In this document: piece by piece, positions 1 to 6,809 of the stretch | How the letters are laid out: every line of letters starts with the position of its first letter | Numbering within the stretch: the first letter of the stretch is position 1 | NCBI GenBank assembly: GCA_020161015.1 | Contig: JAIUOT010000039.1 | Span: forward strand, 1 to 61,970 | Direction of reading: 5' to 3' | Origin: Actinomycetota bacterium | GTDB taxonomy: Bacteria > Actinomycetota > Actinomycetes > Propionibacteriales > Propionibacteriaceae | DNA: 61,970 nt | Program-made: the position numbers and the translations under genes | The notes under the pieces: generated by a model | What the model was told of the DNA's origin: nothing | What the model saw: only the letters and a program-made list of their open reading frames with translations | The model's database searches: none

Positions 1-283
1 AAGAAGGGTCGATCCGGACAAACAGACAGAAATTGCTACATCAGAAGTAGACCGGGGAGTGCGATCGCGGCTTCAGTTGTAAGCCCGACACCCACGAGAC
101 GAGTCTCCCGAAATGGCCGATCAGCCCGCGGGGGTGGGGCACGGTCAGGATAACTCCGCCTGTCAATGGGACCGGTACGGCGGCGTTGGCTCGACCATCG
201 TGCAGATCCGCGATGAGAGCGTCACACCTGGCGAAGGACGACTCAGGGACGGGTCCAACCCGCGCCCAGCAACGTGTGTGGCC
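1..283. other. gene-free left edge, presumed island DNA
   Basis: No convincing gene. Open frames exist on both strands but none resembles a family I know, and the one leading into the antitoxin has no good start signal. A 9-base copy of the antitoxin operator half-site, TCAGAAGTA, lies at 41-49 and recurs at 285-293, so a remote third operator half-site is possible. Nothing else stands out. Confidence 0.4.
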
Positions 284-316
284 GTCAGAAGTAACCCATA
301 TTGGTATTCTTCTGAC
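284..316 (+). promoter_or_regulatory. inverted-repeat operator and promoter of the AbiE operon
   Basis: GTCAGAAG (284-291) and CTTCTGAC (309-316) form a perfect 8-bp inverted repeat that ends on the base before the antitoxin ATG. Between the arms is AT-rich DNA, with a -10-like TATTCT at 305-310 six bases before the ATG. Characterised AbiEi antitoxins repress their own operon by binding inverted repeats, so this is very likely the autoregulatory site. It would cover both the promoter and the start of a leaderless mRNA. Confidence 0.7.
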
Positions 317-889
317 ATGACCGAGGTTTTGACCTACCTGGAGCGTCTCCGCGAGGTCGCACTGGACCAGCACGGCTTCGTGACGACCGCACAAGCCGTC
401 GCCGACGGCATTCCGAAGACCGAGTTGCCCAAGCTCGCCAGTCGCGGCCGCATTGAGCGCGTCGCGCATGGGGTGTACCGGATCCCCCAGGTCCCGACGA
501 CTCCGCACGACAACTGGGCGCTGGCGGTGCTGTGGACCGGCGTGGCAGAGGCCTGCCTGTCGCACGAGACGGCGCTGGCCGCGTGGGACGTGAGCGACGT
601 GAACCCCGACCGGGTCCACCTCACCGTCGGCAAGCACCGACGACTACGACGCGCCGGTGGTGAGCGGTACGTCATCCACCAGCGCGACGTCGATCCTGGC
701 CTGCGCACCTGGTGGGAGGGCATCCCCATTACCAACTTGCCCACGACCATCGCCGACTGCATCGACACCGGCACTCCCAGCTACCTCATCCGACAGGCAA
801 TCGAACGAGGCGGACGCACCAGCCTGCTGCCCGCGTCCGACCGCGACCGGCTGATCCGACTCCTTGAGGAACGTGATGGACGCGCCTGA
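317..889 (+). CDS. abiEi: AbiEi-family antitoxin of a type IV toxin-antitoxin pair
   Basis: 190 residues. The first ~60 form an AbiEi-type winged helix (QHGFVTTAQAVADG from residue 18, then RVAHGVYRIP at 48-57). The C-terminal domain begins with SHETALAAWDVSD near residue 82. Family members antagonise the AbiEii nucleotidyltransferase and repress the operon. The ATG at 317 is preferred over upstream in-frame starts because a TATTCT box lies six bases before it, there is no Shine-Dalgarno sequence, and the inverted repeat ends at 316. That implies leaderless translation. The toxin gene follows with a 14-bp overlap, the usual coupled order. It sits at the end of a probable island, fitting a mobile defence or maintenance cargo. 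Confidence 0.85.
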   Translation: MTEVLTYLERLREVALDQHGFVTTAQAVADGIPKTELPKLASRGRIERVAHGVYRIPQVPTTPHDNWALAVLWTGVAEACLSHETALAAWDVSDVNPDRVHLTVGKHRRLRRAGGERYVIHQRDVDPGLRTWWEGIPITNLPTTIADCIDTGTPSYLIRQAIERGGRTSLLPASDRDRLIRLLEERDGRA

Positions 890-1817
890 GTCGGTGAACC
901 TCGCCGCAGCCCTGGCCGGCCTTCGCCCGAAGGAGAAGGCACCAAACTCAGCGCGGGTACTGGACGGCTGGATCGCGCAAGCCGAGCGACAACTCGGCTC
1001 CGACGGAGGTCGTCTCGGCTGGCTCGTCGCATCCACCGTGGCAGCTGCTGCCCTCCAGCAGGCGGTGGGCGAACAGGGAGAGCCGCTGTTTCTGGTCAAG
1101 GGTGGCACGCTGCTGCAGCACCGCCTGCCACGGCTATCGCGGGCGACGACTGACCTCGACGGTCTGGTCCGCGGCGACCTCGACCGGTTCATCGAGGTGC
1201 TCGACACGGTCCTTGCCCGACCCTGGGGTCCATGCACCCTGCGCCGCAACCCCGTCGAGGTAATCCAGGTGCCCAACCGCGTCGTCAAGCCCAGACGGTT
1301 CGCCCTTATCGTGCAGGTCAACGGCGTGACCTGGCGTCGCATCCAGGTCGAGATCTCCCCCGACGAGGGCTCGGCTGGAACTCATGGCGAACCGGTACCC
1401 GCGCCATCACTGGCCGGCTTCGGCCTACCCACACCCGACCACCTGACCGGGCTGGCGATGCGCTACCAAATCGCGCAGAAGGTGCACGCGGTGTCTGACC
1501 CCCACGACCCACCGGACTTCCAGAACGACCGCGCCCGAGATGTCGTCGACCTGCTCCTGCTGCGCGACCTCATCCGCGAGACCGGAAGCCCAACCCATCC
1601 CGAGGTCAAAGCGGCCATCCTCGACATCTTCGACACCCGGGCCCGCGACGCCTCCACCCTCGGCTACCCCGAACGAACCTGGCCCGCCCGCATCACGCCC
1701 TACCCCCACTGGACCGCCAGCTTCGAACGCGCCGCCCAGTCCGCGGCAGTCGCGGACACACTCGAGCAGGCCGCCGCACAAGCGAACGCCTGGCTCGACG
1801 AACTCGACGCCAGCTGA
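876..1817 (+). CDS. abiEii: AbiEii/AbiGii-family nucleotidyltransferase toxin
   Basis: 313 residues with the DNA polymerase beta-like nucleotidyltransferase signature: LVKGGTLL at residues 73-80 followed by TTDLDG with the metal-binding D93 and D95. Further motifs are RRIQVEISPDE and, near residue 200, QKVHAVSDPHDPP followed by DRARDVVDLLLLRDL, the family's lysine and arginine/aspartate motifs. AbiEii toxins bind nucleotide and act bacteriostatically; related MenT toxins modify tRNA, and the substrate here is unknown. ATG 876 has GAGGA about six bases upstream. The alternative TTG at 864 is less likely. The length matches the family and no catalytic residue is missing, so the toxin looks active. 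Confidence 0.85.
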   Translation: MDAPESVNLAAALAGLRPKEKAPNSARVLDGWIAQAERQLGSDGGRLGWLVASTVAAAALQQAVGEQGEPLFLVKGGTLLQHRLPRLSRATTDLDGLVRGDLDRFIEVLDTVLARPWGPCTLRRNPVEVIQVPNRVVKPRRFALIVQVNGVTWRRIQVEISPDEGSAGTHGEPVPAPSLAGFGLPTPDHLTGLAMRYQIAQKVHAVSDPHDPPDFQNDRARDVVDLLLLRDLIRETGSPTHPEVKAAILDIFDTRARDASTLGYPERTWPARITPYPHWTASFERAAQSAAVADTLEQAAAQANAWLDELDAS

Positions 1818-1825
1818 GGCGAACT

Positions 1826-1845
1826 CGTGATACTTGCGTGATACT
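1826..1845. repeat. 9-bp direct repeat downstream of the AbiE toxin
   Basis: CGTGATACT occurs at 1826-1834 and again at 1837-1845, an 11-bp period. A second tandem pair, CCTGAAGCA at 1944-1952 and 1953-1961, abuts the tRNA-like fragment. Short direct repeats beside an attachment core can be integrase arm or accessory sites, but no integrase gene is in view. That role is a guess. Confidence 0.35.
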
Positions 1846-1964
1846 GCCGCCCCCGTACCGGCATGCGCCGGGGTGCTCCCGGACGTAGGTTGCGCAGCCT
1901 CCGCCACGCTCCAGAAGCGCTCAAACGCACTGGAGTGCACTCGCCTGAAGCACCTGAAGCATGA

Positions 1965-1987
1965 GTTCAAGTCCTCTCTCGGACACC
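1965..1987 (+). other. tRNA 3'-end fragment, probable attachment-site scar
   Basis: The stretch reads as the 3' end of a tRNA: a T-loop TTCAAGT closed by G1965 and C1973, a 3' acceptor strand CTCGGAC (1978-1984), discriminator A1985 and CC. The 5' half of the T-stem (ATGAG) does not pair with the 3' half (CCTCT), and no 5' acceptor GTCCGAG lies upstream, so no complete tRNA is present. This is what a tyrosine-integrase element leaves at its distal end after inserting in a tRNA gene. A GTCCGAG acceptor with A73 would suit tRNA-Leu (inference). Confidence 0.55.
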
Positions 1988-1995
1988 CAGCGGAC

Positions 1996-2027
1996 GTGGC
2001 CCTGACCAGGCAGATGGTCAGGGCCGC
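1996..2027. terminator. GC-rich hairpin, probable tRNA terminator
   Basis: GGCCCTGACCA (1998-2008) and TGGTCAGGGCC (2015-2025) pair perfectly around a 6-base loop, with two further pairs outside counting one G-T. There is no T-run, which is common in high-GC genomes. Lying 9 bp after the tRNA fragment, it is probably the original terminator of the disrupted tRNA gene. Confidence 0.6.
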
Positions 2028-2072
2028 TGTCGTATCCGGGGGGCGAGAGCCCAGCGCCGCAGGGAGTCGGAG

Positions 2073-2939
2073 CTAGTCGCCGTCCAGGACCTCGCGCAGC
2101 CTGGCCGCGAAGGCGGCCGGGTCGTTCTGCGGCGACCACTCGTTGGCGGCGAACCCGCCGTGGTCGCCGGGGAACTCGACGGCCTCCACTCCCAGCAGCG
2201 CCGCGAGCGCCTCGCCGGCCCGGCGGGGCATCGCCGCTCCGCTCGCCGCCCCGACGGCCGGCACGACCCGCACCCCTGAGGCGCGCAGGGCCTCGCCGTC
2301 GGGGTGGTAGGCGGGCATCGTCATGTTGCGCCCGAGGAGCGCGTCGTCGCGGCTGCCGTCGTCCTCGGCGGAGAACCCGAACGCCGCCGGGTCCGGCGCC
2401 GGCCGGTCGAGGAAGTCGTCAGGGAGCGGGCCGTCGTACATCACCAGCTGGATGAACTACGCCATCGCCGGGCCGTGGCCCCGGGCGCGGTAGGTCGCCA
2501 CGATGTCGGCCGTCACCTGCTCGAGCACCTCGCCGTCCTCCAGGAGCGCGGTCAGCGGAGGCTCGTGGGCCACCACCGTGCCGACCTCCTCCGGATGTGC
2601 GAGCAGCCACGGGAGCGCCGCGACGGCGCCACCGCTGGAGGCGAACACGTCGACCGGGCCCAACCCTGTCGCAGCGACCACCCGGTGGACGTCCTCGCCG
2701 TGCACCTCGTAGGACACCGCGGCGCCCTCCTCGAGCGTGCTGCGCTCACTGACCCGGGGGTCGTAGGTGATCACCGTCCGGTCACCGAACTGGCCCACCA
2801 GCTGGGCGAAGCCCGATGCACCCATCGGCGACCCGAAGACGAGCAGCGGTCGGTGGTCGCCCGGCGCGTCGGGCCGGTGCACGTCGTAGGCCAGCACGGC
2901 GCCCGGCACCTCGAGCGTGTAGGTGGTCGTCTCGGTCAT
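2073..2939 (-). pseudogene. alpha/beta hydrolase interrupted by an in-frame TAG
   Basis: Reads from ATG 2939 as an alpha/beta hydrolase: LLVFGSPMGASGFAQL, DPRVSERST, nucleophile elbow VFASSGGAVAAL, and a C-terminal FPGDHGGF holding the likely catalytic histidine. One TAG at 2457-2459 stops translation after 160 residues (ends GHGPAMA). The same frame continues at once with FIQLVMYDGPLPDDF and runs 127 codons to the stop at 2073. Homologues are continuous across this point, so one base change (for example AAG to TAG) explains it. The N-terminal product would lack the catalytic histidine. A sequencing error is the other explanation. The gene lies just outside the presumed island end. Confidence 0.75.
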
Positions 2940-2985
2940 GGTTCATCCTCGGCCCGGCCGCCCCTCCTGACAAGGCGCTCCGCAT

Positions 2986-3033
2986 CGACGTGCACCGTTG
3001 TTGACCGACGACGGGTCACAACGGTGCACGTCG
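2986..3033. terminator. strong terminator after the RuBisCO-regulator operon
   Basis: CGACGTGCACCGTTGT (2986-3001) is the exact complement of 3018-3033. The stem continues inward with TGACC/GGTCA after a single bulged base, leaving a loop of about 7 bases. It starts 8 bp past the regulator's stop codon, so it closes the minus-strand cbbM-regulator operon and separates it from the hydrolase pseudogene. Confidence 0.75.
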
Positions 3034-3041
3034 GAGCGAGC

Positions 3042-4061
3042 TCAGCGCGTCGGGGTGCCGATCCGGTCGAGGACGGCGCGTGCGGTCTCGGAGTCGATCA
3101 CCAGGTCGGTGGCGACGCCCGCGCGCAGGGCGCCGACGACCGCGGCCACGCGGGCGGCGTCCGCGGCCACGCAGATCCGCCGCGGGATGCGACGCAGCTC
3201 CGCAGGGGTGGGGCCGGTCGCCCGCCGGTTGAACGGGATGTCGGCCCACGTCCCGTTCTCGCGCAGCAGGACCGTGCAGACGTCGCCCACCACGCCGTCC
3301 AGGGCCAGCCGTGCGACGTCCGCGTCGTCGAGGTAACCCGCCGAGTACACCTCGCAGCGGGTCCGCGCCTGGAGGCTGCCCACGCCGAAGACGGCGATGT
3401 CAGCCCGCGCCCTGAGGTCGAGCACCTGCTGCACCGAGCGCTCCTGCCACATCACGTCCCTGGCCGCGGGCTGGTCGAAGAAGGCGGGCAGGGGGAACAG
3501 CGCGAGGTCGGCGTCGAAGGCGTCCGCGAGCGCGCGCAGGATCTCGCCCGTGTACGACAGCCCGAAGCCCCGAGGGTTCGCCCCGCCGTTGAGCTGGACG
3601 GCCGTCGCCCCGGTGAGCGGACGCCGCGAGACGTGCTGCACCACCCGGGACACCGTCGCGCCCCAGGCCACCCCGATGACGTCGTGGTCGCCGACCGCCT
3701 CGGTCAGCAGGCCACCGGCCATCTTCGCGACCTGGTCGAGGCGGGCGGTCTCGGTGGCGCTGGCCCGCACCGCCACCAGGTGCACGCGCACCCCGAACGC
3801 GTCGGCCAGCGCGAGCGCGGGCGAGGAGGTCGAGCCGGCGTGGTCGGCCAGGGTGATGCGCACGAGCCCCTGGTCACGGGCCTCCCGGAGCAGCCGCGAG
3901 ACCGTCGAGCGCGAGAGCATCAGCTGCTTCGCGATGGACTCCATCGTCTCGCCCTGCACGTAGTACCGGGACGCCGCCTGGTAGCGGTCCTCGTAGCGGA
4001 CGTCCGGGGACGCGGGCGCCGCCGCCGGCGGTGCCGGGCGGTTCGGACCACCCCTGGCCAC
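3042..4061 (-). CDS. SorC/DeoR-family transcriptional regulator of the RuBisCO module
   Basis: 339 residues. Residues 41-62 (ESIAKQLMLSRSTVSRLLREAR) form the SorC-type helix-turn-helix. The remainder is the sugar-binding domain (IGVAWGATVSRVV, VQLNGGANPRG, AVFGVGSL, GDVCTVLL). Family members bind phosphorylated sugars and control sugar operons. GTG 4061 is the start: it lies 4 bp past the RuBisCO stop and the frame has no better start near the domain. The two genes are therefore co-transcribed and probably coupled. Proteobacterial RuBisCO operons normally use the LysR regulator CbbR, so a SorC protein here is unusual. A pentose phosphate or ribulose bisphosphate effector is inference. Confidence 0.85.
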   Translation of the reverse strand: MARGGPNRPAPPAAAPASPDVRYEDRYQAASRYYVQGETMESIAKQLMLSRSTVSRLLREARDQGLVRITLADHAGSTSSPALALADAFGVRVHLVAVRASATETARLDQVAKMAGGLLTEAVGDHDVIGVAWGATVSRVVQHVSRRPLTGATAVQLNGGANPRGFGLSYTGEILRALADAFDADLALFPLPAFFDQPAARDVMWQERSVQQVLDLRARADIAVFGVGSLQARTRCEVYSAGYLDDADVARLALDGVVGDVCTVLLRENGTWADIPFNRRATGPTPAELRRIPRRICVAADAARVAAVVGALRAGVATDLVIDSETARAVLDRIGTPTR

Positions 4062-4065
4062 GTCG

Positions 4066-5463
4066 CTACCCCGGCTCGCCCGGGCGGAGCCGATCGCGCC
4101 AGCCGGGGTAGAGCCGGTCGGCGTCGGCGGGGAAGGACGCGAAGGCGCGGGCGAACTCGTGGTGGGTGGCGGCCCACTCGACGGGATCCGCGCCGGCGGC
4201 CCAGCAGTCATGGGCCTGGCGAAGCGAGCGTGCGCCGGCCGCCGGGCCGTCCAGGTGGCCGTAGGCGCCACCGCCGGCGGTGTTGAGGACGTTCGCGTGG
4301 CCCAGGTTGGCGAAGAAGCCGGGCAGCCGCAGGGCGTTCATGCCGCCGGAGACGATGGGCGCGGTCGGCCGCATGCCGTGCCACTCCTGGTGGAACGCCG
4401 GGCCGGTGTAGGAGTCGCGCTCGCAGATGTAGGCGATCGCCCGGTCGTCGGCGCTGCCCTCCATCTTGCCGTGGCCCATGGTGCCGACGTGGATGCCGGA
4501 GGCGCCCTGGAGGCGGGCCATCTTGGCCAGCACGTAGGCGGTGTACCCGCGCCGCGACGACGGGGAGGTGATCATGCCGTGGCCGGCCCGGTGGTAGTGC
4601 AGGAACTGGTTGGGGAACCAGCGCCGCGCGGTGGTGACCATGCCGGGTCCGCCGACGAAGCCGTCGACCAGGAAGGCGACCTTGTCCGCGTCCGGACCGA
4701 ACGCGGACAGGATGAACTCGCCGCGCGCGACCATCTCGGCGTGGTCGTCTGCGGTGATGTTGGCACTGAACAGCTTCGCCTCACCGGTCGCGTCCATCGC
4801 CCGCTTCATCGCGTCGTAGACCAGCGGGATCGTCTGCCTCATCGGCGCGAAAACCTGGTTGCCCTGCGGCTCGTCGTTCTTGATGAAGTCCCCGCCCAGC
4901 CAGAACTCGTAGGCCGCCCTCGCGAACGGCTCGGGACGAAGCCCCAGCTTGGGCTTGATGATCGTGCCGGCGATGTAGCCCCCGTCCACGACCGGGCGTC
5001 CCAGGGTCCGCCACAGGTCGGCGATGCCCCTTGCCGGGCCGTCGAAGAGCTCGATCACCCTGCGCGGCACCCAGAAGTCGTACATCCGGGCCGACTCGAT
5101 GTCGCCCATGCCCTGGTTGTTCCCGATGGTCAGCGTCAGGAACGACACCAGCATCATCCGGCCGTCGGTGATGTTCCGGTCGAACAGCTCGATCGGGTAC
5201 GCGATCCGCACCTCGCCGGACGCCTCGTCGGCCCGGTAGACGATCGCGTCCACCCCGCGGGTGAAGTCATCGGTCGTGGACACCTCCACGTTGGTGCCCG
5301 TGGACGACTCGGCGGCGAAGTGCGCGGCCGCCTCCACGAAGCCGACCCCCGGCTTCGGCCTCAGCCAGTACGCGCACAGCACGTGGCGGCCGCCGGCGAT
5401 GAGCTCGTCCTCGCTGATCCCCAGGTCGGCGTACCTCCGGGACTGGTCCACAATGACTCCCAT
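4066..5463 (-). CDS. cbbM: ribulose-1,5-bisphosphate carboxylase, form II
   Basis: 465 residues, strikingly like Rhodospirillum-type form II RuBisCO along its whole length ([42 protein letters not shown]). All key residues are present: carbamylated lysine K195 with D197 and E198, K170, N115, H291, R292, H325, loop-6 K333 (GHGKMEG), S372, and E52 in the N-terminal domain. It should fix CO2 onto ribulose bisphosphate as a soluble dimer or oligomer without small subunits. ATG 5463 gives the standard N-terminus (DQSRRYADL). It diverges from the FBPase-like and phosphoribulokinase genes and is followed by the SorC regulator. No small subunit, activase (CbbQ/CbbO, CbbX) or carboxysome gene is nearby. 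It is not a RuBisCO-like (form IV) protein. Confidence 0.95.
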   Translation of the reverse strand: MGVIVDQSRRYADLGISEDELIAGGRHVLCAYWLRPKPGVGFVEAAAHFAAESSTGTNVEVSTTDDFTRGVDAIVYRADEASGEVRIAYPIELFDRNITDGRMMLVSFLTLTIGNNQGMGDIESARMYDFWVPRRVIELFDGPARGIADLWRTLGRPVVDGGYIAGTIIKPKLGLRPEPFARAAYEFWLGGDFIKNDEPQGNQVFAPMRQTIPLVYDAMKRAMDATGEAKLFSANITADDHAEMVARGEFILSAFGPDADKVAFLVDGFVGGPGMVTTARRWFPNQFLHYHRAGHGMITSPSSRRGYTAYVLAKMARLQGASGIHVGTMGHGKMEGSADDRAIAYICERDSYTGPAFHQEWHGMRPTAPIVSGGMNALRLPGFFANLGHANVLNTAGGGAYGHLDGPAAGARSLRQAHDCWAAGADPVEWAATHHEFARAFASFPADADRLYPGWRDRLRPGEPG

Positions 5464-5500
5464 CACGCTCGAAAAGGGCGCACGGAAAAGGAATACCGGC

Positions 5501-5518
5501 GCACAATTGTTCACGGAA
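5501..5518. promoter_or_regulatory. candidate SorC operator, cbbM side
   Basis: Copy 1 of the 18-bp motif, 38 bp from the cbbM ATG. It contains the palindromes ACAATTGT and GTTC-ACG-GAAC, as expected for a dimeric or tetrameric regulator, and would overlap the cbbM promoter. Confidence 0.5.
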
Positions 5519-5620
5519 CCGGCCACCCGGGGAACGAATTCCACACACCGGAGCGACCGTCCTCGCTGCGCCAATGCTAATGTCTGCGACTCGGCGCACG
5601 GAACGCACCGGAGGCGGCTT

Positions 5621-5638
5621 GCACAATCGTTCACCGAA
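5621..5638. promoter_or_regulatory. candidate SorC operator, kinase side
   Basis: Copy 2 of the 18-bp motif, differing from copy 1 at two positions (T to C and G to C), in the same orientation and 120 bp away, upstream of the FBPase-like/phosphoribulokinase transcription unit. The spacing would allow DNA looping between the two sites. Confidence 0.5.
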
Positions 5639-5749
5639 TCCCCGGCCCGGTGGCGTCATTGCGCAATGTGCGTCCGCGGACGCCCTTGTCGCTCCCCGGG
5701 TCAATAGCCTTTCGCCACCTGCCCACGACCGAACCCGAAGGAGCGTCCC

Positions 5750-6790
5750 GTGGCGGCCCGGACCCTCACCCAGCACCTGCTCGACGTCGGCAGCGACGCC
5801 CGCGGTGCCGGCTACGCGCACATCCTGAGCGCGGTCTCGGTCGCGGTCAAGCTGACCGCCGCCACCATCAGCCGGGGTCCGCTCGTGCTCGAGGGCGCCA
5901 CGGCGACGGCCGGGGAGGACCGCCACGTGCGGCTGCGCCTGCGACGCCTGGCGACGGGCGCCCTCCTCGCGCAGACCGCGGGGATCCACCAGCTGGCGGG
6001 CATCTCGATCGCGGGCACGCCCCGGCTGCACCAGGTCTCACCCGAGGGCCGCTACCTGCTGCTGATCGAGGCCATGCACGGCATGTCCAACCTCGCCGAC
6101 AACCTGCCCGTGGGTTCGGCGTTCTCGCTGCTCGAGCGCACCGGTGACGGGCCCTGTACCCCCGCGGAGTTCCTCCAGCCCGGCCACCGGCAGGTCGCAG
6201 CGGGCATCGCCCTGTACGGCCCCCGCACGGTGCTCGTGATGACCACCGGGGACGGGGTGGACGGCTTCACCCTCGACCGCGACGTGGGCAACTTCGTGCT
6301 CACCCACCCGCGGGTGCGCGTGCCCGCCGACGCCCGCATGTTCGCCATCAACGCCACCGAGGCGCCGTTCTGGCCGGCCCCGGTGAAGCGGTACGTCGAG
6401 GAGTGCATGCGCGGCACCACCGGCCCGCGGGGGCAGGACTTCAGCATGCGCTGGAACGCGTCCGCGCTCGTCGGGGCCTACCGGGTGCTGGTGAGCGGCG
6501 GGCTCTTCCTGGCCCCCCGTGTGGAGCGCCCGGGTGCGTGGCTGTCGCCCCTGCTGCACAACGCCGCGCCCCTGGCCCTGCTGGCCGAGCAGGCGGGGGG
6601 CGCCGCCAGCACCGGCACCGGCCGCGTGCTGGACGTCGTCCCGGTCGACCTCGGCAGCCGGACCCCGCTGTTCCTGGGCAGTACCGCGGAGGTGGAGCGG
6701 CTGGAGCGCTACGTCGCCGACCACGCCAGCGGAACCGACCGGGAGTTCTCGCACCCGCTGTTCCACAACCGCACCCTGTTCGCCGACTGA
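5750..6790 (+). CDS. class I fructose-1,6-bisphosphatase homologue lacking the metal site (probable pseudoenzyme)
   Basis: 346 residues, clearly homologous to CbbF-type FBPase, most plainly from residue 141 on (FLQPGHRQVAAG, GDGVDGFTLD, FAINA, GPRGQDFSMRW, SGGLFL, LAEQAGGAAS, LDVVPVDL). The catalytic metal ligands are gone. The DPLDGSSN motif is EAMHGMSN (E107, H110), the ASEE motif is AGIS (83-86), and the YE of the last ligand motif is HN (H270, N271). Substrate-loop features such as FAINA and the MRW arginine remain. The frame is intact and conserved, so this is not simple decay. A structural, regulatory or altered catalytic role is inference. GTG 5750 has AAGGAG upstream; phosphoribulokinase follows after 19 bp. 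Confidence 0.8.
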   Translation: MAARTLTQHLLDVGSDARGAGYAHILSAVSVAVKLTAATISRGPLVLEGATATAGEDRHVRLRLRRLATGALLAQTAGIHQLAGISIAGTPRLHQVSPEGRYLLLIEAMHGMSNLADNLPVGSAFSLLERTGDGPCTPAEFLQPGHRQVAAGIALYGPRTVLVMTTGDGVDGFTLDRDVGNFVLTHPRVRVPADARMFAINATEAPFWPAPVKRYVEECMRGTTGPRGQDFSMRWNASALVGAYRVLVSGGLFLAPRVERPGAWLSPLLHNAAPLALLAEQAGGAASTGTGRVLDVVPVDLGSRTPLFLGSTAEVERLERYVADHASGTDREFSHPLFHNRTLFAD

Positions 6791-6809
6791 CCGGATTCCA
6801 GGAGGACGC

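Larger units (their letters stand above)
5464..5749. promoter_or_regulatory. divergent control region of the RuBisCO module
   Basis: This 286-bp region between cbbM and the FBPase-like gene is less GC-rich than its surroundings and holds paired regulatory motifs. GCACAATTGTTCACGGAA at 5501-5518 recurs as GCACAATCGTTCACCGAA at 5621-5638 (16 of 18 identical, same orientation, exactly 120 bp apart). The first lies 38 bp before the cbbM start, the second about 110 bp before the other gene. CATTGCGCAATG at 5657-5668 is a perfect 12-bp palindrome. The 18-bp motifs are the best candidates for SorC-regulator operators. Confidence 0.6.

Noticed and set aside
41-637. Minus-strand frame opposite the antitoxin gene
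   Set aside because: Overlaps a well-supported AbiEi gene over most of its length and shows no family motif of its own.
1880-1988. A complete tRNA gene upstream of the T-loop fragment
   Set aside because: No 5' acceptor GTCCGAG, D-arm or anticodon stem can be built in the right spacing, and the T-stem itself does not pair.
4066-5463. RuBisCO-like (form IV) or archaeal form III protein
   Set aside because: All catalytic residues including the carbamylated lysine and loop 6 are present, and the whole sequence follows form II.
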